The notes beneath the pieces were generated by a model. The model saw nothing but the letters and a program-made list of their open reading frames with translations, was not told the origin of the DNA and made no database searches. Of a stretch of 38,792 nucleotides of DNA, positions 1 through 8,017 are shown piece by piece. The position numbers and the translations under genes are program-made. Numbering within the stretch: position 1 is the stretch's first letter; the number at the start of each line of letters is the position of its first letter. The stretch is from Gammaproteobacteria bacterium (GTDB lineage Bacteria > Pseudomonadota > Gammaproteobacteria > Chromatiales > Chromatiaceae): NCBI GenBank assembly GCA_020445335.1, contig JAGRGU010000019.1, positions 19,553 to 58,344 on the forward strand, written 5' to 3'.

Positions 1-582
1 CAGCACGGTGACGCCGCTGTCGTTGAGTTCGCGCACGACGCGGAAAATATCCTCCACCAGCAGTGGCGCCAGTCCCATCGAAGGCTCGTCGAGCAGCAGC
101 AGCCGCGGCCGGCCAAGCAGCGCGCGACCGATGGCGAGCATCTGCTGTTGGCCGCCGGAGAGCGTTCCCGCACTCTGGCGCCGCCGCTCTTTCAGAATCG
201 GAAAGAGCTCGAAGATCTTTTCGATCTCTGCGTCCACGCGACGCTTCTCGGCGCGGAAAGTATAGGCGCCCAGCCGCAGATTGTCTTCGACGCCGAGCGG
301 CGCGAAGACCTGGCGTCCTTCGGGTACGTGGCAGATGCCCGACTGCACGATCCTGTGGCAGGAGCGTTGGCTGATCTCCTCGCCATCGAAGCTGATGCTG
401 CCGCCGCTCGCCTTCTGGATGCCCGAGAGCGTCAGCAGCAGCGTGGTCTTGCCGGCGCCATTGGCGCCGACGATCGCGACCAGCTCACCGGTGTTTACCT
501 CCAGCGATATGCCGTGCAGCGCCTGCACCGGCCCATAGTGGGCGGTCAATCCGGAGATTTGCAACAGTGGTTCAGATGGCAT
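1..582 (-). CDS. livF: LivF-type ABC transporter ATP-binding protein (3' end cut by window edge)
   Basis: This is the second ATPase of a branched-chain-amino-acid-type importer; it hydrolyses ATP on the cytoplasmic face of the LivHM permease. Reading the minus strand from ATG at 582 gives a protein starting MPSEPLLQISGLTAHYG. It has a Walker A (GANGAGKTT), the ABC signature (LSGGQQQM) and a Walker B (LLLLDEPSMGL), in the usual LivF order. About 194 codons are present; the family is about 235 residues, so roughly the last 40 lie outside the window. The start overlaps the end of livG by 11 nt, which suggests translational coupling. The family is clear, but the transported substrate cannot be read from this subunit. 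Confidence 0.95.
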   Translation of the reverse strand, partial: MPSEPLLQISGLTAHYGPVQALHGISLEVNTGELVAIVGANGAGKTTLLLTLSGIQKASGGSISFDGEEISQRSCHRIVQSGICHVPEGRQVFAPLGVEDNLRLGAYTFRAEKRRVDAEIEKIFELFPILKERRRQSAGTLSGGQQQMLAIGRALLGRPRLLLLDEPSMGLAPLLVEDIFRVVRELNDSGVTVL

Positions 583-1345
583 ACTGCACCTCGCCGCCCA
601 GATAGGCCTGGATCACTGCCGGGTCGTTCTGGATCTGCTTCGGTGTCCCCTCGGCCAGTCGGCTGCCGTAGTCGATCACCAGGATGCGGTCGGAGACATC
701 CATTACCAGCCCCATGTTGTGTTCGACCAGTAGCACGGTGATTCCGGACTCGCTGATGCGGCGGATCAGCGCGCGCATCTCCTTGGTTTCGGTGTCGTTG
801 AGGCCGGCCGCCGGTTCGTCCATCAGCAGCAGCTTGGGTGCCGCAGCCAGCGCGCGCGCGATCTCCACCCGCTTCAGCACGCCATAGGGCAGCGCGTCGG
901 CCTCGCTCCGCAGATACTCTTCGAGGCCGCAGAACGACAGTGCCTCACGCGCCCAGTTGTCCGCCTGGCGCTCTTCGTGCCGGGTCTGCGGCAGGCGCAG
1001 GGCCGCGCTCCACAGCGGTGTACGGGAGCGCAGATGCGCACCGACCTTGACGTTGTCGAGCACACTCATATTGAAAAACATCTGCAGATTCTGGAATGTA
1101 CGCGAAACGCCCAGGGCGGCGACCTGATGCGGCGGGAGCGTTACGATTTCGCTCTCGCGGAAGCGGATGCTTCCCTCGTCGGGGGTATAGATACCGCAGA
1201 GCATGTTGAACAGCGTGGTCTTTCCGGCGCCGTTCGGGCCGATCACCGCGTAGACCTTGCCCTCAGGCACATCGAAACTGAGGTCAGCGATCGCGGTCAC
1301 GCCGCCGAAGGATTTGCTGATCGAGTCGATCCTAAGCAGCGCCAC
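572..1345 (-). CDS. livG: LivG-type ABC transporter ATP-binding protein
   Basis: This is the first ATPase of the same importer. Its Walker A reads GPNGAGKTTLFN, and the Walker B region is LLLMDEPAAGL followed by the LivG-typical NDTET and the H-loop LVEHNMGLVM. The ABC signature is degenerate (LPYGVLKRVEIA), as is common in LivG. I place the start at GTG 1345 because a GGGGAG ribosome site lies just upstream; another GTG at 1366 is in frame but has no good site. Length is about 257 residues, normal for the family. The start overlaps the livM stop by 14 nt and the end overlaps livF, so the gene sits inside a tightly packed operon. Confidence 0.95.
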   Translation of the reverse strand: MALLRIDSISKSFGGVTAIADLSFDVPEGKVYAVIGPNGAGKTTLFNMLCGIYTPDEGSIRFRESEIVTLPPHQVAALGVSRTFQNLQMFFNMSVLDNVKVGAHLRSRTPLWSAALRLPQTRHEERQADNWAREALSFCGLEEYLRSEADALPYGVLKRVEIARALAAAPKLLLMDEPAAGLNDTETKEMRALIRRISESGITVLLVEHNMGLVMDVSDRILVIDYGSRLAEGTPKQIQNDPAVIQAYLGGEVQYAI

Positions 1346-2297
1346 GCTCGCTCCCCTGTTTCGCACGCAGCACTCTGCGCACCAGACCCTGCAGGCCGAC
1401 GAAGAGTCCCTGCGGCAGGAAGATCATCATCAGCATCAGTATCGCGCCGAAGATCATCACTTCGTAATCCTCGAATACCACCAGCAGCTCAGGCAGAAAG
1501 GTGAGAATCACGGCGCCCAGAATCGCGCCGTAGGTCGAGGCCATGCCGCCGAGCACGACCATCGTCACCAGCTCGATGGAGAAGAAGAAACTGAACGAAT
1601 CCGGGCTGACGAACGCCTGCTGGTAGGCGAACAGGCTGCCGGCCAGGGATGCGATCAGCGCGGCGAGCACGAACACCTGGGTCTTGGTCGCACCGGTGTC
1701 TATCCCCATCATCTCAGCGGCGACCTCGGAGCCGTGCAGCGCCCGCAGCGCGCGGCCGCTGCGCGAGTTGATGATGTTGAGGGAGATCCAGACCACCACC
1801 AGCAGCACGCTGACGATGACGATGTACCAGCGCAGGTCGCTGTTGACGCGCCAGCCGAACAGCGACAGTGTCGGTATCCCGCCGAGGCCGTCCGGTCCGC
1901 CGGTGAAGCTGCCTGCCTGCACCAGCACTATGTTGATGATGATTCCCATACCCAGGGTCGCCATCGCCAGGTAGTGCCCTTTGAGGCGCAGAATCGGCCG
2001 CGCCAGCGTGAAGGCGATCACCCCGGTCGCCGCCATTCCGGCAACAATCGCCGGCCAGGGATTCCAGCCGTAGCGGGTGGTGAGGATCGCCGAGGCGTAA
2101 GCGCCCACGCCGAAGAAGCCGGCGTGGCCGAGCGAGATCTGTCCGGCATAACCCATCAGCAGATTGAGGCTGACCGCCAGGATCGCGTTGAGCGCGGCGG
2201 TGACGCCGACCACGGTGACATAGTAGCTGCCGGGAAAAGCGATCGGCAGCAGCAGCGCGACCGCGAGCAGCAGATAGAAGCCGCGCAGGTAACTCAC
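1332..2297 (-). CDS. livM: LivM-type permease of branched-chain amino acid ABC transporter
   Basis: This integral membrane subunit forms the translocation path with LivH. The 321-residue protein is strongly hydrophobic, with about eight to ten predicted spans. It carries the LivM signature NLLMGYAGQISLGHAGFFG near residue 46 and the EAA-like loop region GRALRALHGSEVAAEMMG near residue 180, where it contacts the ATPases. It starts with GTG, sharing a GTGA overlap with the livH stop (4 nt). The C-terminal tail is basic (LVRRVLRAKQG), as expected for a cytoplasmic end. Substrate specificity is set by the binding protein, not here. Confidence 0.95.
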   Translation of the reverse strand: MSYLRGFYLLLAVALLLPIAFPGSYYVTVVGVTAALNAILAVSLNLLMGYAGQISLGHAGFFGVGAYASAILTTRYGWNPWPAIVAGMAATGVIAFTLARPILRLKGHYLAMATLGMGIIINIVLVQAGSFTGGPDGLGGIPTLSLFGWRVNSDLRWYIVIVSVLLVVVWISLNIINSRSGRALRALHGSEVAAEMMGIDTGATKTQVFVLAALIASLAGSLFAYQQAFVSPDSFSFFFSIELVTMVVLGGMASTYGAILGAVILTFLPELLVVFEDYEVMIFGAILMLMMIFLPQGLFVGLQGLVRRVLRAKQGSERGAA

Positions 2298-3175
2298 ACC
2301 CGCTCCGCCGATGCCTTGCCGAAGATGCCGCTGGGGCGGAAGAAGAGCACCAGCAGCAAAATCACGAAGCCGATCGCATCCTTGTAGCCGGAGGAGATCA
2401 GTCCCGCGGCGAGCGATTCGATCAGACCCAGCAGCAGTCCACCGGCGACCGCGCCCATCGGGTTGCCCATGCCGCCGAGTATGGCCGCCGAAAATCCCTT
2501 TAGACCCAGCATCACGCCGGCGTCATAGGAGGTGAAGGTGATCGGCGCGACCAGGATCCCGGCCAGCGAACCCAGCAGTGCCGAGAGGCCGTAGGCGATC
2601 AGCATCATCATGCCGACGTTGATGCCGACCAAGTTGGCCGCGGTCCGGTTGCAGGAGCAGGCGAGGATCGATTTGCCGTTGAGGGTGTGGTTGAAGAAGT
2701 AGTGGACCCCCAGCACCAGAAGTGCCGCGCCTCCCATGACCCATATGTTCTGCGGCAGAATCGTCGCTTCGCCTATCTGGATCGGCTCTTCGCCGGAAAA
2801 GTGCGGCATGCCGAATATATCCTTGCCCCAAAGCAGCAGCGCTACGCCGCGCAGGAAGATCGAGGCGCCGATTGTGATGATGATGGTCGTCACCACCGAA
2901 GCGCCCCTGGCCGGGGCAATCGCAAAGCGCTGCAGCAGCATTCCGACCAGGATCACCAGCAGCACCGCGCAGATCGCCGCCAGCCAGAGCGGCAGACCCT
3001 GATCGCCTGCGGAGAGGGCGATGGTGCTCATCGCGCCCAGCATGACGAACTCGCCCTGAGCGAAATTCACTACGTCGGAGGCGTTGTAGATAATGGCGAA
3101 GCCGAGCGCGACCAGCGCGTAGGTGGCGCCGACGGTGACGCCGGTGAGCAGGAATTGCAGTATCTGGTCTAGCAT
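2294..3175 (-). CDS. livH: LivH-type permease of branched-chain amino acid ABC transporter
   Basis: This is the second membrane subunit. The chosen start, ATG 3175, gives MLDQILQFLLTGVTVGATYA, the usual LivH beginning. An upstream in-frame TTG at 3217 would add 14 polar residues and is unlikely. The family motif NASDVVNFAQGEFVMLGA follows near residue 35, and glycine-rich membrane segments (LKGFSAAILGGMGNPMGA) mark the cytoplasmic coupling region. Length is about 293 residues, normal for the family. It is the first gene after the livK-livH hairpin at 3285-3326 and overlaps livM by 4 nt. Confidence 0.95.
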   Translation of the reverse strand: MLDQILQFLLTGVTVGATYALVALGFAIIYNASDVVNFAQGEFVMLGAMSTIALSAGDQGLPLWLAAICAVLLVILVGMLLQRFAIAPARGASVVTTIIITIGASIFLRGVALLLWGKDIFGMPHFSGEEPIQIGEATILPQNIWVMGGAALLVLGVHYFFNHTLNGKSILACSCNRTAANLVGINVGMMMLIAYGLSALLGSLAGILVAPITFTSYDAGVMLGLKGFSAAILGGMGNPMGAVAGGLLLGLIESLAAGLISSGYKDAIGFVILLLVLFFRPSGIFGKASAERV

Positions 3176-3284
3176 CTCGCAGTTGTCGTTATTCGGGCGA
3201 TCGTCGTACCGGCGCAATCGGGAGTTTGCGGGGCTCCCTTTCGAGTCGGCTATCTTCTCATGTTGCGCCCGATTTCTGTAGGGT

Positions 3285-3326
3285 GCGAAAAAGGGGCCAG
3301 ACCTTCAGGGTCTGGCCCCTTTTCGC
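3285..3326. terminator. Strong bidirectional hairpin between livK and livH (terminator, or REP-like unit)
   Basis: Two nearly perfect arms of 18 to 19 bases, differing by one extra A, flank a 5-base loop. The core is GGGGCCAGACC paired with GGTCTGGCCCC, bounded by an A-run and a T-run. Read on the minus strand, the direction of livK to livH, the stem ends in a T5 run, so it could partly stop transcription after livK and keep the binding protein more abundant than the permease. The G4CCAGAC-type core also resembles dispersed REP-like units seen in proteobacterial genomes. Both readings are inference. Confidence 0.75.
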
Positions 3327-3362
3327 TATTTTCGGGGATGTAGGCTGGTACCCCGAATCCCG

Positions 3363-4508
3363 TTACCTGACGATGGTCCAGTCACCGTTGCGGATCTCCA
3401 GCATCTTGAAGGCGTCGATGCCGAGACCGAGGTGGTCGCTCGGACTCATATTGAAGATGCCGGCGGTGCCGATGAAGCCGTTGGTCTTTTCGATCTCGTC
3501 GCGTACCTTCTCCTTGTCCAGTGAGTTGGCGCGGTCGATCGCCTCGAGGGCGATGAAGAGACCGTCGTAGGCGTGGCCGCCGAAGGTCGAGACCGGCCCG
3601 TGCGCGGCTTCGAATTTGCTCTTGTAGGCGAGCAGGACCGCTTTCTGCGGGTCGCTGTCGGGGAGCTGGTCGGCGACCAGCAGCGCGGCGGCGGGCAGAC
3701 GTACCCCTTCGGCGGCGTCACCGGCCAGTTCGATGTACTTCTTCGAAGCGACGCCATGCGACTGGTAGAGCGGCAGCTCGATGCCGAGTTGGCGCACGTT
3801 CTTGGTGACAATGGCCGGACCCGAACCGAAACCGAAGTTCAGGATCGCCTGCGCGTCGGTGTCGCGAATCTTGGTCAGCTGCGCGGTCATGTCGGTATCC
3901 TTGGCGCCGTAGGATTCGTCGGCGACGATTTTGATGCCGTACTGGGTGGCCAGCTGCAGGCTCTGACCGCGGCCGGATTTGCCGAAGCCGCCGCTACCGC
4001 TGATCAGCGCCACCTTGGTGATGCCGCGCCGCTGCATGTCGCCAAAGATCTTGGCCGCCGCCATGGCGTCGGTGTGCGGCGTCTTGAAGGTCCACTTCTG
4101 CACCGGATGGATGATCTTTACCGCGCCGGCGAACGAAATGAAGGGGATGCGGCTCTTCTCTACCAGCGGCATCACCGCGAGGGTGGAGCCGGAGGTGGAG
4201 CCACCGACGATGACATCGACCTTGTCCTTCTGGATCAGGCGCTTGGCGAACTTGACCGCATCCTTGGCGCGACCGCCGGTATCATAGTGGACCAGTTCCA
4301 CCATCCTGCCGTCGACGCCACCCTTGGCGTTCACTTCGTCGACGTACATCTGCAGCGTCTTCAGCTCCGGATCGCCGAGGAAGGAGGCGCCGCCGGTCAC
4401 GGCCAGAAATGTGCCGACCTTGATGCTGTCGGCGGCAGCGACCTGCGCGCTTCCCAGGCCGAGCAGCGCGGCGGCGGCCAGTGCTGAAAAGGTGTGACGT
4501 ATTTTCAT
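3363..4508 (-). CDS. livK: LivK-type periplasmic substrate-binding protein
   Basis: This is the periplasmic ligand-binding protein of the importer (381 residues). A Sec signal peptide is visible: MKIRHTF, a hydrophobic Ala/Leu core, and cleavage probably after QVAAA near residue 26. The mature part follows the type I periplasmic fold: SIKVGTFLAVTGGASFLG, then DVIVGGSTSGSTLAVMPL near residue 105, where the ligand backbone is usually held. Homologues bind leucine/isoleucine/valine, amides, or aromatic acids; the sequence alone does not decide. The gene is first in the liv cluster, separated from livH by a hairpin, as expected when the binding protein is made in excess. Confidence 0.93.
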   Translation of the reverse strand: MKIRHTFSALAAAALLGLGSAQVAAADSIKVGTFLAVTGGASFLGDPELKTLQMYVDEVNAKGGVDGRMVELVHYDTGGRAKDAVKFAKRLIQKDKVDVIVGGSTSGSTLAVMPLVEKSRIPFISFAGAVKIIHPVQKWTFKTPHTDAMAAAKIFGDMQRRGITKVALISGSGGFGKSGRGQSLQLATQYGIKIVADESYGAKDTDMTAQLTKIRDTDAQAILNFGFGSGPAIVTKNVRQLGIELPLYQSHGVASKKYIELAGDAAEGVRLPAAALLVADQLPDSDPQKAVLLAYKSKFEAAHGPVSTFGGHAYDGLFIALEAIDRANSLDKEKVRDEIEKTNGFIGTAGIFNMSPSDHLGLGIDAFKMLEIRNGDWTIVR

Positions 4509-4847
4509 ATTGCTGTTCCTCTCTCTCAGGTATGTTTGCTATTGGAATGCGATACCTTGTGGTCCGGTATCTGCGTATTGTTCGTTATCTCTGCCGCCAT
4601 TGCGGTGTCTCGTCTGCCGGTGAAATCGGGAAAAACCCTGATCACTATAGGGAGGCGAGCATAGCGGCTATCCCGGCTTAGGGTCAACTCGGCACAAGCG
4701 CGACCGGGACGTCGGGAGACCTGAACCGCGCGCTTCGGGTAGTATAGTGGGCACCCGGACGCCATGTGCCTCCGGGATATCAAAAAAGCGGCTTTGTCCG
4801 AATCCGCCGCGAACAACTTCAGATTTCAAAAAAAATGGATACACCTT
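4509..4847. other. Divergent intergenic region between livK and the GH13 phosphorylase
   Basis: This 339-base gap holds no convincing gene. It contains the candidate livK promoter on the minus strand. A weak plus-strand -10 (TATAGT, 4743-4748) has only a poor -35 upstream. An A-rich stretch precedes the phosphorylase start. Short open frames here have no ribosome site and no recognisable product. Confidence 0.6.
4658..4687 (-). promoter_or_regulatory. Candidate sigma-70 promoter for livK
   Basis: On the minus strand TTGACC (-35, 4682-4687) is followed after 18 bases by TATGCT (-10, 4658-4663), upstream of livK. It would give a leader of about 140 nt before the livK ATG at 4508. The match is by eye and there is no transcript evidence. 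Confidence 0.5.
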
Positions 4848-6605
4848 ATGAAGAGCGAAACCTCAACGGAGAAGAGGCTGCTGCCCCAAGGGGTGATGTT
4901 CAACGCATATCCCGACAGTATCGGCCGCAGGCTATCTGATACCGTCGACCTGTTGGAACGACCGGAGCTGGCGGATGCGTTCTCGCTGTTCTACATCCTG
5001 CCGACATTTTTCAACAGCGATCTGGATCGCGGTTTTTCGGTAATCGATTACGACCTCAACCGCGAACTCGTTTCGAACGAGGATCTCGAGCGCCTGACCC
5101 GGCTCGGCATCATGCTGAAGTTCGATCTGGTGCTGAACCACCTTTCGGTCGGCTCGTTCCAGTTCCAGGATATCCTGCGGCACGGCGACGCTTCCGCGTA
5201 CAAGAATTTTTTCATCGACTGGAACGAGTTCTGGGCGGGGGAGGGCGAGCCGGGAGCGGATGGCTACCTGATACCCAGGCGCGCGCATCTGGAGAAGTTG
5301 TTCATGCGCAAACCCGGCCTGCCGATTCTCAAGGTGCGCTTTCCCGATGGCTCCGAGCGCCCTTACTGGAATACCTTCTATCAGGAGATCAGCTACCCGG
5401 AATTGACACCCGAAACGGTGTTGGGTGTGGCCGGCATCGAGCCCGGCCAGGCCGCTGCCGTGGCGGCACGGGTCAACCGGGCGCTGCAGACCGGTATGGC
5501 GCCCAACGAGATCGAGCTGGGAGAGTTCGAGCGCCATCGGGATGAGATTGTCGCGCTGGTCGAAGGTAGCCGTCGCTACCTGGGGCAGATGGATCTCAAC
5601 GCCGGATCGGAGCAGGTCTGGGCATTCTACGATCAGACGCTGGCAAAATTGCGTGGCTACGGTGCCCGGATGATCCGCCTGGATGCCTTCGCCTACCTGC
5701 ACAAGCAGCCCGGCGAAGCCAACTTTTTCAACAAACCGGGCACCTGGGAGTATCTTGAACGACTGAAGCAGATGGCGGTCAAGCACGATCTGATCCTGTT
5801 GCCGGAGATACATTCGCAATACGGCCAGGGCCTCCATCGGGAGGTTGCCGACGAAGGCTTTCCGATTTACGACTTCTTCTTTCCCGGGCTGGTGATCGAC
5901 GCGCTGGACCGGGGTACCGCGAGCCATCTGCTGCGTTGGCTGCAAGAGCTGCAGATCCGGGGAATAAGCACCGTCAACATGCTCGGCTGCCACGACGGCA
6001 TTCCGGTACTCGATCTGAAAGGCGGGATCGGCAATGGTGAAGCGCAGGGCGGGCTGCTGAGCGAGGAGGAGATCGACGCGGTGGTCGAGCGCATCATCCA
6101 ACGCGGCGGAAGGGTCAAGGATCTCTACGGCCCGGACGGGAAGAAGATCGCTTACTATCAGGTGAATGCGACCTTTTTCAGCGCGCTGGGAGAGGATGAG
6201 CGAAAAATGCGTCTGGCCCGCGCGATCCAGATGTTCATGCCGGGTATTCCCCAGGTCTGGTATCTCGACCTTTTCGCCGGCCCGAACGACTACGCCGCGG
6301 CGGACCGGGGGGGTACCGGCGGGCACAAGGAGATCAACCGGACGACACTCGGGCCCGAGGATATCGAACGGGGCCTGCAGCGAGCCGTGGTGCGCGATCA
6401 GCTCGAGCTGATTCGGCTACGCAATACACTGCCGGCTTTCGGCGGCGAGTTGCAGGTCGGGCCTGCCGACGACCACCGTCTGCGACTGACCTGGAGCCTC
6501 GAGCGAAGCCGGGCGAGCCTCGACGCTGATTTGCGCGCTCTGGATTTCAAGATCGAATATACCGACCGGCAGGGCGTGGCCGGTTCCTTTGCCTACGGCC
6601 GCTGA
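4848..6605 (+). CDS. GH13 subfamily 18 glycoside phosphorylase (sucrose-phosphorylase-like)
   Basis: GH13_18 enzymes reversibly phosphorolyse alpha-glucosides (sucrose, sucrose 6'-phosphate, glucosylglycerol or glucosylglycerate) to glucose 1-phosphate with retention. The start ATG 4848 gives MKSETSTEKRLLPQG, then the family opening FNAYPDSIG. The catalytic set is intact: nucleophile Asp279 (IRLDAFAYLHKQ), acid/base Glu320 (LLPEIHSQ) and transition-state Asp383 (GCHDGIPVLDLKG). The family motifs YQVNATFFSALG and PGIPQVWYLDLFAGPND follow. The protein is about 585 residues against about 500 for sucrose phosphorylase. Most of the excess is a segment of about 63 residues (182-244) before QMDLN. 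The loop after Asp279 (AFAYLHKQPGEANFF) differs from the sucrose enzyme (AVGYGAKEAGT), so sucrose may not be the substrate. It is followed by a HAD phosphatase, which may act in the same pathway. An upstream in-frame ATG at 4764 is less likely. No strong ribosome site is visible. Confidence 0.85.
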   Translation: MKSETSTEKRLLPQGVMFNAYPDSIGRRLSDTVDLLERPELADAFSLFYILPTFFNSDLDRGFSVIDYDLNRELVSNEDLERLTRLGIMLKFDLVLNHLSVGSFQFQDILRHGDASAYKNFFIDWNEFWAGEGEPGADGYLIPRRAHLEKLFMRKPGLPILKVRFPDGSERPYWNTFYQEISYPELTPETVLGVAGIEPGQAAAVAARVNRALQTGMAPNEIELGEFERHRDEIVALVEGSRRYLGQMDLNAGSEQVWAFYDQTLAKLRGYGARMIRLDAFAYLHKQPGEANFFNKPGTWEYLERLKQMAVKHDLILLPEIHSQYGQGLHREVADEGFPIYDFFFPGLVIDALDRGTASHLLRWLQELQIRGISTVNMLGCHDGIPVLDLKGGIGNGEAQGGLLSEEEIDAVVERIIQRGGRVKDLYGPDGKKIAYYQVNATFFSALGEDERKMRLARAIQMFMPGIPQVWYLDLFAGPNDYAAADRGGTGGHKEINRTTLGPEDIERGLQRAVVRDQLELIRLRNTLPAFGGELQVGPADDHRLRLTWSLERSRASLDADLRALDFKIEYTDRQGVAGSFAYGR

Positions 6606-6707
6606 GCGCGATGACCGCATCGGGGTGACAAACGGAAAGCAGAAGGTGATTTTGCCACTGCCTGCCCATTGGGCCGTAAAGCGGCCAAACCGATCCAGGA
6701 GAAACTG

Positions 6708-7523
6708 ATGAAGATACTGGCAACCGATCTGGATAGAACGCTACTACCGAACGGCCACTGGGAGGCGGACAGCCGGGCTATCGAGCTATTCAACCGGCTG
6801 ACCGACAATCCCGATGTGACTGTCGTTTATGTCACCGGGAGAAATCTCAACCTGACCGAGAACGCAATCAGAGAGTACGGGGTGCGTTTCCCGGACGTGC
6901 TCTGCGGCGACGTCGGCACATCGATTCGACACTGCAGCAACGGTGCCTGGAACTTCGACGAGGGTTGGATCGCGCACGTCAAACGTGCCAGTCCTCGTTG
7001 GGAGGTCGACGCGATTCGCGCCGAGCTGGCCGGAGTCGAGGGTATGCGTGAGCAGGAGGCGGAACACCTCAATCCGTTCAAGCAGAGTTACTACGTCGAC
7101 CACGACCGCAAGTCGCAGCTGCTGGCCGAGGTCGAGGGGCTGATCAAGGGCCGCTTCGACGAGGTGATCGTCTACAGCTTCGATTCGCAGAATGGCAAGG
7201 GCTTGCTGGATATTCTGCCGCACAGCGCGACCAAGCAGACGGCGCTCGAATATGTCGCCGAGGCATCAGGCGCCGCGCGGGAAGAGGTGGTCTTCTGCGG
7301 TGACAGCGGCAACGATATCTTTCCGTTGACCGCCGGTTTTAGCGGTGTGCTGGTGAAAAACGCCGATGAGCAGCTGGTGGGACAGGTAAGGCGGGCGATG
7401 GACCAGAACCCTTCGTTGCGGGTCTACTTCGCCCAGGGCGGCTTCCGCGGATTGAACGGCTACTACACCAGCGGCGTGCTCGAAGGCGCCTACCATTATG
7501 GGCTGTTGAGCGAGGAATTTTAG
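6708..7523 (+). CDS. HAD-superfamily phosphatase, sucrose-6-phosphate phosphatase type
   Basis: This is a type IIB HAD hydrolase that likely removes phosphate from a phosphorylated sugar or glucoside. Motif I is TDLDRT (Asp7 nucleophile, Asp9 acid/base), motif II is VVYVTGRN, and the motif IV region is FCGDSGND. Between them lies a cap domain with NPFKQSYYVD, a segment typical of sucrose-phosphatase relatives. The protein has 271 residues. The start ATG 6708 is fixed by AGGAG at 6697-6701; an upstream in-frame ATG at 6669 lacks a site. It follows the GH13 phosphorylase by about 100 bases in the same direction, suggesting a shared pathway. No glycosyltransferase that would make the phosphorylated precursor lies in the window. 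The exact substrate is unknown; mannosyl-3-phosphoglycerate phosphatase is a related alternative. Confidence 0.8.
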   Translation: MKILATDLDRTLLPNGHWEADSRAIELFNRLTDNPDVTVVYVTGRNLNLTENAIREYGVRFPDVLCGDVGTSIRHCSNGAWNFDEGWIAHVKRASPRWEVDAIRAELAGVEGMREQEAEHLNPFKQSYYVDHDRKSQLLAEVEGLIKGRFDEVIVYSFDSQNGKGLLDILPHSATKQTALEYVAEASGAAREEVVFCGDSGNDIFPLTAGFSGVLVKNADEQLVGQVRRAMDQNPSLRVYFAQGGFRGLNGYYTSGVLEGAYHYGLLSEEF

Positions 7524-7569
7524 CAGTAGCCCTTTGCTGCTGGTACCTCAGGGAAGGAGTGCGGAGCGG

Positions 7570-8001
7570 TCAGCCGCCGACGACTCTTCTGACGCACTCC
7601 AGATAGGCCTGTTCGTCGGGCATGCGGTTGTCGCGCTGCGCTTCCCACAGCATCTGCCCGAGACACTCCATAATCTGGTGCTCGGCCCCGTGGGCGTCGC
7701 CGAGCCGCAGCGTCAGCTGGCGGTAGAGCAGGCTGATGCCGGCGGGTCGGTCTGTGGAGAACTGTTCCTGCAGCGAGATATGCATACCCAGATGCAGAAA
7801 AGGGTTGGTTTCGCCGCCCTCCGGCAGAAAGTCGCGTTCGAGCGATAGCCGCGGGTTTTCGATGAACCGGTGATACTCCGGATGCCGTGCCACTACCGCG
7901 GCGACCAGCTGTTCCAGCGGCGACATGGCATCGCCCGCCTGCTGCTTGCGCCAGGCTTCGGTGAAAACTTTTCTGATTTCGCCGCGGTTATCGCCAAACA
8001 T
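7570..8001 (-). CDS. DUF1841 family protein
   Basis: This 143-residue soluble protein of unknown function matches my memory of DUF1841: it begins MFGDNRGEIRKVFTEAWRK and contains the conserved blocks HPEYHRFIENP and GETNPFLHLGMHISLQEQ. No signal peptide or membrane segment is seen. It lies 16 bases downstream of nth and probably shares its transcript. This family is often found next to nth and rnf genes in Gammaproteobacteria and Betaproteobacteria, but no role is established to my knowledge. Confidence 0.85.
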   Translation of the reverse strand: MFGDNRGEIRKVFTEAWRKQQAGDAMSPLEQLVAAVVARHPEYHRFIENPRLSLERDFLPEGGETNPFLHLGMHISLQEQFSTDRPAGISLLYRQLTLRLGDAHGAEHQIMECLGQMLWEAQRDNRMPDEQAYLECVRRVVGG

Positions 8002-8017
8002 GATCGTTGCTCTGGGC

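Noticed and set aside
1257..2387. 376-residue plus-strand open frame opposite livM
   Set aside because: Antisense shadow, polar and His/Gln-rich, with no domain; livM on the other strand is clear.
4641..4655. TCACTATAGGGAG near 4642-4654, identical to the end of a T7 phage promoter
   Set aside because: The upstream half needed for recognition by T7 RNA polymerase is absent (ACCCTGA in place of TAATACGAC), there is no phage polymerase, and it lies in an ordinary bacterial gap. Likely chance, perhaps from a -10-like sequence.
4932..6326. 464-residue minus-strand open frame opposite the GH13 gene
   Set aside because: Shadow of the phosphorylase; composition is typical of antisense frames and there is no ribosome site.
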